Assembly (NCBI GenBank): GCA_021805265.1
Contig: JAJZFR010000433.1
Span: forward strand, 1-24,678
Direction of reading: 5' to 3'
Source of the DNA: Acidobacteriota bacterium
Lineage (GTDB): Bacteria > Acidobacteriota > Terriglobia > Terriglobales > Acidobacteriaceae
Length of the DNA stretch: 24,678 nucleotides
Shown: in pieces, positions 1-6,930 of the stretch
Position numbering within the stretch: the first letter of the stretch is position 1
Layout: every line of letters starts with the position of its first letter
Program-made: the position numbers and the translations under genes
Notes under the pieces: model-generated
Databases searched by the model: none
What the model saw: the letters and a program-made list of their open reading frames with translations, nothing else
What the model was told of the DNA's origin: nothing

Positions 1-1
1 T

Positions 2-1240
2 TCGCTCGGAGCAGTGCCTGAATCAGGCACTGCTTCCGCCGTGACTGTCCTTCATGCTGCGCATCTGCTGGATGTAGAGCACGGAGTGTTGCTTTCGCCG
101 GGGGAGATTCTGGTGCGCGGCAACCGCGTTGTCGAGGTAGCTCAGCGGGTTCCCCGGCCAGCGGGCGTGACTGTGGTGGATATGGGCGACAGCACGCTGA
201 TGCCGGGATTGATCGATGCCCACGTGCATCTGTTTCTGCATCCGGGGGCGGAAGACCTGCAAACCGTGGTCGAGTCCGTGCCCGAGAGAACCATCCTCGC
301 AGAGCTGGCTGCGCGAGACGACCTGATGGCGGGCTTCACTGCCGAGCGCGATATGGGCACGGAGGGCGCGGGGTCAGCGGATACAGCGGTGCGCAATGCC
401 ATTGATGCGGGCATGATCGCGGGGCCGCGTATGCGCGTGAGCGGCAACGCAATCAGCATCCTGGGTGGTCACGAAGATGCGATCCACTTCAATCCTGCCG
501 AACACATTTCGTCGAACGCGACCTACGCCAACAACGCGCAGGAACTGGTTTCGGTGATACGAGAGGAGTTGAAGGAAGGCGCGAGTTTCATCAAGATCTA
601 CGAGACCGGCGAAGACACTCTGACGAACGGACAATTCCATACGCACTGGCAGTACTCCGAGCCGGAGCTTGCGGCAGCGGTCAACGAAGCCGCGAGGATG
701 GGGACGAGGGTTGGAGTTCATTGCACGGGCGAGCCGGGCGCGCTTTACGCGGCCACGGCGGGCGTGGCTTCGATCGATCACGCCTATCAACTGAGCGACG
801 AGACGATGCGGCTGATGCGCGAGAAACAGATTTACGCGGTGCCTACGTTTACCATCAGCGAATACTTTGCCGAGCATGCGGCAACGCCACAGGATGCTGC
901 CCGCGAACAGGCCATGCTGGACTATCACGTTGCGGAGTTTCACAAGCAACTTGCGGCAGGCGTACCGATGGCTGTTGGCTCCGATGTTGGCCCATTTCCG
1001 CATGGAACTCAGGGGCGCGAACTGGTGCTGATGGCGAAGTACGGAATGGCCCCTGCGGACGTTCTGCGCGCGGACCTGATTGATGGAGCCAGACTTCTGG
1101 GGTGGGATGGCGAGATTGGCGAATTGAAGGCAGGGTATTACGCGGATGTGATTGCCGTGCGAGGCAATCCGCTGGAAGATATGAGCGCGGTTACGCGTGT
1201 AATTATGGTGATGAAAAATGGTGTGATCTATCGCCACTGA
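2..1240 (+). CDS. Metal-dependent amidohydrolase (imidazolonepropionase/prolidase-like), 5' partial
   Basis: Amidohydrolase-superfamily TIM-barrel enzyme, probably hydrolysing a peptide or other C-N bond in the periplasm or outside the cell. Numbered from the GTG at 14, the metal ligands are visible in order: the HxH pair H70/H72 in DAHVHL, the carboxylatable lysine K194 in FIKIYE, H236 in GVHCTGEPG, H256 in SIDHAYQL and the catalytic aspartate D324 in VGSDVGP. The C-terminal part (YADVIAVRGNPLED, then VMKNGVIYR) is the usual closing beta-sandwich. The frame is open to the window edge. Exported relatives carry a signal peptide just before this point, so I infer that the true start lies upstream and that GTG 14 is not the start. 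The isoaspartyl peptidase gene follows after 27 bp on the same strand, suggesting a shared transcript. The family is certain; the substrate cannot be told. Confidence 0.88.
   Translation, partial: SLGAVPESGTASAVTVLHAAHLLDVEHGVLLSPGEILVRGNRVVEVAQRVPRPAGVTVVDMGDSTLMPGLIDAHVHLFLHPGAEDLQTVVESVPERTILAELAARDDLMAGFTAERDMGTEGAGSADTAVRNAIDAGMIAGPRMRVSGNAISILGGHEDAIHFNPAEHISSNATYANNAQELVSVIREELKEGASFIKIYETGEDTLTNGQFHTHWQYSEPELAAAVNEAARMGTRVGVHCTGEPGALYAATAGVASIDHAYQLSDETMRLMREKQIYAVPTFTISEYFAEHAATPQDAAREQAMLDYHVAEFHKQLAAGVPMAVGSDVGPFPHGTQGRELVLMAKYGMAPADVLRADLIDGARLLGWDGEIGELKAGYYADVIAVRGNPLEDMSAVTRVIMVMKNGVIYRH
10..34. repeat. Perfect 25-bp palindrome inside the amidohydrolase reading frame
   Basis: Arms AGCAGTGCCTGA (10-21) and TCAGGCACTGCT (23-34) are exact inverted complements around one central A. 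The palindrome lies in codons for a low-complexity linker (PESGTAS) between the presumed signal peptide and the enzyme domain. A 12-bp perfect arm is more than expected by chance in coding DNA. It may be an RNA hairpin, a protein-binding site or a remnant of a small repeat. Confidence 0.7.
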
Positions 1241-1267
1241 GGTTCCAGTGGCGAGCGCGAGGGTCGA

Positions 1268-2410
1268 ATGTCAGGAATGATTCGAAGGATTGCGGCAGGT
1301 TTCTTGTTCACGGTGTTGACGATGACGGTTATGGCTCAGCAATCTCAAACTGCCGCACAAACTGCGGCACAAACCGCCGATGGTGCTGCTTCAGAAAAAG
1401 CGTTGGCGTCGTCTTCCGGAGGGAAGCACGCCTGGGCAGTTGTGGTTCACGGCGGCGCTGGCGTGATCGAGCGCAAGTCGATGACGCCCGAGGCAGAAAA
1501 GGACTATCGTGCGGGAATCGAAGAGGCGATCCAGGCTGCGGGCAAAGTGCTTGACAGCGGTGGTTCGTCGCTCGATGCGGTCGAGGCGGCGATACGACTG
1601 CTCGAAGACAACCCGCTCTTCAATGCCGGGCGAGGCGCGGTCTTTGCCGCCGACGGAACCAACCAGTTGGATGCGGCGATCATGGACGGGAAGACGATGA
1701 CGGCTGGCGCTGTCGCCGACGTTCAACGGACCAGGCACCCAATCTCGCTGGCTCGAGCGGTGATGGAAAAATCTCCGCATGTGATGCTGATCGGTGCGGG
1801 GGCCGATGCCTTTGCAGCGTCGGTGCATCTGGAGCAGGTGCCGCCCAGTTTTTTCTTTACCGAGCGTCGCTGGGAGAGCCTGGTTGACGAGTTGAAGCGG
1901 GAAGGCTTGCCCATCCCGGCGCGCCCGGCGGGAGCGCCGCCAGCCCCGACCAGCCCAATCGCATTTTTTGAGACACCTGAGGCCCACAAATACGGCACCG
2001 TGGGCGTGGTTGCTCTTGATCGGGCTGGCAATGTAGCCGCTGGAACTTCAACCGGCGGGCTTACTGCGAAGCGCTGGGATCGAGTTGGCGACTCGCCGAT
2101 CATCGGTGCCGGAACGTATGCTTCGAACCAGTCCTGCGCCGTTTCGGGAACCGGAATCGGAGAGTACTTCATCCGCTACACCGTTGCGCGTACCATCTGC
2201 GCTTTGGTTGAGTACAAGGGCATGTCGTTGCAGGCGGCGGCGGACGAAGTGGTGCAGAAACAACTGGTCGCCGTACACGGCGACGGCGGCGTGATCGCGA
2301 TCACGCCGGATGGGCAGATGGCCTGGAGTTTCAATACGCCGGGGATGTTCCGTGCGCGGCTATCCGAGGGTGGCATCGCGCAGATCGGGATTTATCGCGA
2401 TGAGCCGTAG
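1268..2410 (+). CDS. Exported isoaspartyl peptidase / L-asparaginase (Ntn hydrolase, type 2)
   Basis: Plant-type asparaginase/isoaspartyl peptidase, which cleaves beta-aspartyl dipeptides and asparagine after autoproteolysis into alpha and beta subunits. A signal peptide covers residues 1 to about 23 (RRIAAGFLFTVLTMTVMAQ), followed by a low-complexity linker with three QTAA-like units. The mature domain begins at about residue 54 (WAVVVHGGAGVI). The cleavage site and nucleophile are clear: T244 in KYGTVGVV, with TSTGGLTAKRWDRVGDSP and GTGIGEYF supplying the substrate-binding and glycine-rich loops. At 380 aa it exceeds the usual 310-340 because of the leader and linker. ATG 1268 is preceded by GAGGG at 1259-1263; an ATG at 1277 would also leave an adequate signal peptide. 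It sits 27 bp behind the amidohydrolase, so the pair probably degrades exported peptides, including damaged isoaspartyl ones. Confidence 0.92.
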   Translation: MSGMIRRIAAGFLFTVLTMTVMAQQSQTAAQTAAQTADGAASEKALASSSGGKHAWAVVVHGGAGVIERKSMTPEAEKDYRAGIEEAIQAAGKVLDSGGSSLDAVEAAIRLLEDNPLFNAGRGAVFAADGTNQLDAAIMDGKTMTAGAVADVQRTRHPISLARAVMEKSPHVMLIGAGADAFAASVHLEQVPPSFFFTERRWESLVDELKREGLPIPARPAGAPPAPTSPIAFFETPEAHKYGTVGVVALDRAGNVAAGTSTGGLTAKRWDRVGDSPIIGAGTYASNQSCAVSGTGIGEYFIRYTVARTICALVEYKGMSLQAAADEVVQKQLVAVHGDGGVIAITPDGQMAWSFNTPGMFRARLSEGGIAQIGIYRDEP

Positions 2411-2435
2411 GCGACTTCAAAACCACATGCTTTGA

Positions 2436-2451
2436 CCTCTGGGTTCAGAGG
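2436..2451 (+). terminator. Weak hairpin behind the asparaginase gene
   Basis: CCTCTG and CAGAGG pair around a GGTT tetraloop, 26 nt after the asparaginase stop codon. There is no T run after it, so it is a poor intrinsic terminator; it may only stabilise the 3' end of the message. Confidence 0.25.
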
Positions 2452-2610
2452 GACTCCAGCCCTGATCGGTAAACGACGGGCAGGACTAAGTGCGCGATGC
2501 CGACGGCTCGGGAACCGGGCGGAAGTCTATATTTTTATCGATTACGGAAGGGATTCGCGGGTTCATTTTCCGGGTCGGGGAGTTGAAGGCGTGAGCGGAT
2601 AAATCGGTGT

Positions 2611-2623
2611 ATGGTCAGACCAT
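2611..2623. promoter_or_regulatory. Candidate FadR-type GntR operator upstream of TonB receptor 1
   Basis: ATGGTC-A-GACCAT is a perfect inverted repeat with a one-base centre. Its core TGGTCnGACCA resembles sites bound by the FadR branch of the GntR repressor family. It lies 80 bp upstream of the proposed -35 box of the receptor gene. No GntR regulator gene is in the window, so the regulator and ligand are inferred only by motif type. Confidence 0.5.
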
Positions 2624-2703
2624 CTGTTAAATTGAGCGCAAGTTGTGCGGTTTCCGGGTGTCGGCGGAAATGCCTGTTCATGATAAAAAGATTGAAATCC
2701 ATG

Positions 2704-2733
2704 TTGACAAAGATTGCCTGACGCAGAGACAAT
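2704..2733 (+). promoter_or_regulatory. Sigma70-like promoter for TonB receptor 1
   Basis: A perfect -35 box TTGACA (2704-2709) is followed after 18 bp by GACAAT (2728-2733, four of six consensus bases). Transcription would begin near 2740, giving a leader of about 50 nt before ATG 2792. Confidence 0.45.
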
Positions 2734-2791
2734 TCTCCTCGCTGTACTTCTTTTCTGCTCGAAGACTCTGTAAATCAAAGGATGCCAGGCA

Positions 2792-5700
2792 ATGTGTATC
2801 GAAACGAATTCTGAGGAAAAACTGGTAGGACCACTTGGTTCATGCCATAGTGACGCGGTCCATCGACCCTTGTCGAGTGACGCCATAACGATCCGACACT
2901 TCCTGGGGGGTGTTCGAGTTGTGGCATGTTGGCTGATGCTGTTTGCTGGTTTCGTACTTTCCTCGCGTGTCGGGCTTGGTCAGGAGTTCCGCGGCACGAT
3001 TTCCGGAACGGTAACGGATGCGACCGGGGCGCTGGTTCCGAAGGCCGACGTTACAGTTCGCGAGACCCGGACCGGAGCGGTGAATCATACGGTCAGTGAT
3101 GGGTCGGGCCAGTATGTGGTTCCGTTTCTTCTGCCTGGCGACTACACGATCACAGTCACCGAGAGCGGATTCAAGACGACGGATCGCAAGGGCATCACGC
3201 TTCAGGCGCAACAGCATTCCGTTGTGGACATCCAGCTCCAGATAGGAGTTGCGAGCCAGTCGGTCACGGTGACGGGCGCGCCACCGCAGTTGAATACGGC
3301 CGATGCTTCGGTTGGGTCAGTGATCGATACGGAGTCCGTGGCCGATCTGCCGCTGAATGGTCGCACGCCGACTACGCTCGCGGAACTCGCTCCGGGCGTG
3401 ATCACGACTGCGGCTCCCCAGCAGATCCATCCTTTCGATAACAATGCGGGGAACTCGTGGTCGATGGGTGGTACGCCGAATCAGGTGAGTGAAGTGTTGC
3501 TCGACGGCTCGCCGGATCTGACGCTACTGGGTGCGCTGGCGTACGCGCCGACGCAGGATTCGGTGGCCGAGGTTTCGATCCGTCCCTTTGATACGGATGC
3601 CAGCTTTGGACACACCATTGGCGGCGTGATCAACCAGGTGACCAAGAGCGGCACCAACCAGTACCACGGCACGATGTATGAGTTTGGCCAGATCTCCGGC
3701 ATTGATGCAAACACGTATTTCAACAACCGGAGCAACAAGCCGACGCCGGTATTTCACTTTAACCAGTATGGGCTTACGTTTGGTGGGCCAGTGCGCGTAC
3801 CGAAGTTGTACGATGGTCGCAACAAGCTGCAGTTCTTCTTCGCTTTTGAAGGGCTGAAAGACTCGTCGCCAAATACGGCGACACTGACGGTGCCGACGAA
3901 CAGCGATCCGCTGCTCAATGCGTCGTCGGGTGGCGAGCGAGCGGGCGATTTCTATCAGACGCTGGCCGCAGGGTGTCCGGCTGGCTTTGCGAACGATCCA
4001 GGTACCTCGGCAGCCATGTGTAACCCGAGCGGGAAAAATACCAGTCCCTATCTTGATCCGAACCAACTCTACAATCCCTATGCGGTTACGGTGAATGGCT
4101 CGTCGTACACCCGAGCGCCGATCCTGATGAACCAACTGACCAATGCGGGACCGCTGAATTCGGTTGCGCTGGCGTACATGAAGTTATTTCCTTCGCCGAA
4201 CGATACTTCCAACGCTGCGGCGGACGGTCAGGACAACTTCATTGCCAACGCGCCGAGCATTGACAACTACGACAACGAATTTGGTCGTCTGGATTACAAC
4301 GTGAGCGCTGCCGATCATGTCTTTTTCGATATGCGACATAACTACCGCAGCCAGACCAAGAACAACTACTTTGGGAACGGGGCGACGGGAACGATTCTGG
4401 TGCGCGAGAACTGGGGATCATCGCTCGACAACGTGTACACGCTGAACGCGACGACGATCTTTGATACGCGCCTGAACTGGACATTTTTCAACGAGGTCCA
4501 CAGTACACCGGCGACAGTCTATACGCCCTCCAGTCTTGGTTTCCCCGGCTATATGCAGTCCTCGAGCGAACTGGTTCAGTTGCCGTTCATCAACTTTCAG
4601 ACCGGTAACAGCTGCGGCAGTCACAGCAGCTACCAGTGCCTTGGAGATACCGGATCAGCGCTCGATCCCTCGACCAGCTACCAGGTGTTTACGGACATGG
4701 TGAAGGTGATTGGCCGGCATACGCTGAAGGTCGGTTTTGACGGTCGTCAATATCGGATCAGTATTCAGAACTTCGGCAATTCATCGGGTAGTTTCAGCTT
4801 CAATTCAGGGTTCGTGACGGCCGGAACCGGAGCGGCTTCGCAGACGTTTGGCGGCGATCTTGCTACGTTCCTGCTTGGCCTGCCGGCAGGTGGACAATTT
4901 GATCTCAATGCGCGCGCGGATTATCACCAGTACTACATCGGCTCGTTCGTTCAGGATGACTGGCGCGTCAACGACAAGCTAACTGTAAACCTGGGTCTGC
5001 GGTATGACATTGACACGCCGTTCCGGGAAAAGCTGGGTCGTACGGTGAATGGCTTCAACCCGAGTGCGCCGATCAACTATGCCAGTACGCCGGCGTTTGC
5101 GCCGACGACGGTGTCGGCAGACGGCAACACATATTCGCTTTCGAGTATCAACACACTGGGTGGATTGACCTTCCCGAGCGGACCGAATGGAGCTGTCTAC
5201 GCGACCAACAACGGGTTCTTCAGCCCGCGTATCGGATTCGCGTGGAGCGCTACGCCAAAAACTGTGGTTCGTGGAGGATTCGGTATCTTCGTTCAACCGG
5301 AGACGCTTTCGAACCTCAATTCTCAGGGCCAGTACTCCTCTGCGGCGCTATCGAATCAGGAAGGTTTCAGTGCGTCAACGCAGTATGTGGCCTCGGTCAA
5401 CAACGGACAGACATCAGCGAACACGCTGAGCAATCCCTTTCCGAATGGATTTCAGCAGCCAGCGGGCTCGTCCCAGGGAGCGAATACGTTTCTGGGGCAA
5501 TCGATAAGCTTTCTGGCGGCTTCGCAGCATGATCCGTATTCTGAGCGGTGGAATGTCGGCGTACAGCGTGCCCTGACCAACAACACGATGATCGAAGTCA
5601 TGTACGTGGGCAATCATGCGCTCCATCTTCCCGTGGAGCTGCAGAACCTGAACTCGACGCTACTGCCATTTCTAAGCACAAATCCCTACCGGAATCAGAG

Positions 5701-6634
5701 CATAGCAACTGCCTATAACAAATCGATCCCCAACCCCTTCTACCAGACTCTGGGATCGACCAATACGACGGGAGTGAACCAGTCAAAAACCGTCCCGTTC
5801 TCGGCTTTGCTGGGAGGCTTTCCGCAGTTTGGAACGAGTGCCGTGAATGTAGAAAACCAGACAATCGGCGAGTCGTTCTTCGAGGACATTCTTGCCCATA
5901 TCGAGCATCGCATGTCTCACGGACTGACGCTGACCGCCAACTACAGCTTTTCGAAGCTGATCGAACAGGACACCTACCTGAACAATGAAGATGCCACACT
6001 GACTCGTCGCGTGTCTCCCTTCGATCACACGCACCACTTCACTGTGGGAGGCACGTATGAACTGCCCTTTGGCAGGGGAAAGATGTTTGATATGGGCGGG
6101 AGCAGGCTGTGGGATGAGCTGATTGGCGGTTACGTGATCAACAGCATCTACCAGTTCCAGTCAGGATCTCCGATCGAATTTACTTCGGATATTCCGCTGC
6201 AGCCGGGCACGAGCCTGCGCCAGATAAGCAACCAGACACGTAATACGGCGGCGGTGGGATCGGGGACTCCGGCACTGAGCACGGCAGCCTTTGTGACGGG
6301 CAACACCTCGGCGTGCCCAACGTCTGGAGCCTGCGACGGAAGCGTGTTTATCAATGGTCAATATACGTTCCATCAGCGCACGCTGCCGCAGACGCTTTCA
6401 TGGGTTCGTCAGGATGGTTACAACAACCTGGATGCCTCGATTCTGAAGAACTTCAACTTCGGCCATGGCGCGTTTTTCCAGTTGCGGTTTGAAACATTCA
6501 ACACGCTCAATCACGCGATATTCAATGCTCCGAACGTGAGCAGTGCAACATCGAGCGACTTTGGCTACATCACCTCGACCGCGTCGAACAGTTTGCCGCG
6601 GCAGGTGCAGATAGGCGGGCGGATTGTATTTTAG
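2792..6634 (+). CDS. TonB-dependent receptor with carboxypeptidase-regulatory-like domain (Oar-like)
   Basis: Outer-membrane beta-barrel receptor for TonB-driven uptake, probably of oligosaccharides judging by its neighbours. The 1280-aa product has a hydrophobic signal segment at about residues 41-57 (VRVVACWLMLFAGFVLSS), a carboxypeptidase-regulatory-like beta-sandwich at about 66-145 (GTISGTVTDATGALVPKADV), a plug domain from about 170 (DLPLNGRTPTTLAELAPGV, later a TKSGTNQYHGTMYEF segment), then a long barrel ending in terminal phenylalanine (GGRIVF), the usual outer-membrane signal. ATG 2792 has AAAGGA at 2777-2782 upstream, but leaves an unusually long 40-residue stretch before the hydrophobic core; TTG 2870 would give a normal leader without a ribosome site. 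The stop codon lies in the first bases of the 118-bp repeat, and a strong terminator follows at 6768-6804. GH28 and GH31 enzymes are next in line. The substrate is inferred, not shown. Confidence 0.93.
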   Translation: MCIETNSEEKLVGPLGSCHSDAVHRPLSSDAITIRHFLGGVRVVACWLMLFAGFVLSSRVGLGQEFRGTISGTVTDATGALVPKADVTVRETRTGAVNHTVSDGSGQYVVPFLLPGDYTITVTESGFKTTDRKGITLQAQQHSVVDIQLQIGVASQSVTVTGAPPQLNTADASVGSVIDTESVADLPLNGRTPTTLAELAPGVITTAAPQQIHPFDNNAGNSWSMGGTPNQVSEVLLDGSPDLTLLGALAYAPTQDSVAEVSIRPFDTDASFGHTIGGVINQVTKSGTNQYHGTMYEFGQISGIDANTYFNNRSNKPTPVFHFNQYGLTFGGPVRVPKLYDGRNKLQFFFAFEGLKDSSPNTATLTVPTNSDPLLNASSGGERAGDFYQTLAAGCPAGFANDPGTSAAMCNPSGKNTSPYLDPNQLYNPYAVTVNGSSYTRAPILMNQLTNAGPLNSVALAYMKLFPSPNDTSNAAADGQDNFIANAPSIDNYDNEFGRLDYNVSAADHVFFDMRHNYRSQTKNNYFGNGATGTILVRENWGSSLDNVYTLNATTIFDTRLNWTFFNEVHSTPATVYTPSSLGFPGYMQSSSELVQLPFINFQTGNSCGSHSSYQCLGDTGSALDPSTSYQVFTDMVKVIGRHTLKVGFDGRQYRISIQNFGNSSGSFSFNSGFVTAGTGAASQTFGGDLATFLLGLPAGGQFDLNARADYHQYYIGSFVQDDWRVNDKLTVNLGLRYDIDTPFREKLGRTVNGFNPSAPINYASTPAFAPTTVSADGNTYSLSSINTLGGLTFPSGPNGAVYATNNGFFSPRIGFAWSATPKTVVRGGFGIFVQPETLSNLNSQGQYSSAALSNQEGFSASTQYVASVNNGQTSANTLSNPFPNGFQQPAGSSQGANTFLGQSISFLAASQHDPYSERWNVGVQRALTNNTMIEVMYVGNHALHLPVELQNLNSTLLPFLSTNPYRNQSIATAYNKSIPNPFYQTLGSTNTTGVNQSKTVPFSALLGGFPQFGTSAVNVENQTIGESFFEDILAHIEHRMSHGLTLTANYSFSKLIEQDTYLNNEDATLTRRVSPFDHTHHFTVGGTYELPFGRGKMFDMGGSRLWDELIGGYVINSIYQFQSGSPIEFTSDIPLQPGTSLRQISNQTRNTAAVGSGTPALSTAAFVTGNTSACPTSGACDGSVFINGQYTFHQRTLPQTLSWVRQDGYNNLDASILKNFNFGHGAFFQLRFETFNTLNHAIFNAPNVSSATSSDFGYITSTASNSLPRQVQIGGRIVF

Positions 6635-6748
6635 AGCAGTTTCACCGTTACTGTGCCCGAGCCAGAATTGCGAGGTGCAGCTTTTCTTGAGGAAAAGCTG
6701 CGCGAAGATACACTCCCGCTGTATATACCTACAGTGGAACTGCTTTCA
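6631..6748 (+). repeat. 118-bp structured repeat, copy A
   Basis: It aligns without gaps to 13840-13957 with 8 differences in 118 positions (about 93% identity). The ends are imperfect inverted repeats (6631-6648 against 6731-6748, two mismatches and two G-T wobbles). In the middle, a 10-bp perfect hairpin (GCAGCTTTTC at 6677-6686, loop TTGAG, GAAAAGCTGC to 6701). The TAG stop of TonB receptor 1 (6632-6634) is inside the element, so it would be transcribed as the receptor's 3' end. It resembles a miniature inverted-repeat element or REP-like sequence; no transposase is nearby. Confidence 0.85.
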
Positions 6749-6767
6749 TCGCGGTTGACCTTCCTGA

Positions 6768-6804
6768 GGCGTGGAGCGCGGTGCGGCTCCACGCCGCTTT
6801 TTTT
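6768..6804 (+). terminator. Strong intrinsic terminator of TonB receptor 1
   Basis: GGCGTGGAGC (6768-6777) pairs perfectly with GCTCCACGCC (6786-6795) around an 8-nt loop, followed after GC by seven T (6798-6804). It separates the receptor transcript from the GH28 gene, so GH28 must have its own promoter in 6805-6920; I see no clear -35/-10 pair there. Confidence 0.9.
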
Positions 6805-6930
6805 GTCGAACCGTGTGGACGGAATGAGGCAGAGGAATCGATGCTGATTCCATTTCAGCCACGGGTTGTAGTAGGGTGTTAGTTCCCAGAGTTTGTGGGC
6901 GAAATACGGATTTGAAAAAGGGAGATTTCA

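Larger units (their letters stand above)
2411..2791. other. 381-bp intergenic region upstream of TonB receptor 1
   Basis: No convincing gene is present; the short ORF at 2643-2828 overlaps the receptor start and has no protein-like features. Contents from left to right: a weak tetraloop hairpin (2436-2451) just behind the asparaginase gene; an AT-rich patch around 2529-2541; a 12-base match to half of the E. coli lac operator (2591-2602); a FadR-type palindrome (2611-2623); and a sigma70-like promoter (2704-2733). The right half therefore looks like the control region of the receptor gene. Confidence 0.5.

Noticed and set aside
2591..2602. GTGAGCGGATAA identical to part of the E. coli lac operator, as a LacI site
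   Set aside because: The other half-site is absent and the match was noticed after the fact; kept only as a remark beside the palindrome.
2643..2828. 61-codon open frame ahead of TonB receptor 1
   Set aside because: Overlaps the receptor start and spans the proposed promoter; no ribosome site and no protein-like pattern.
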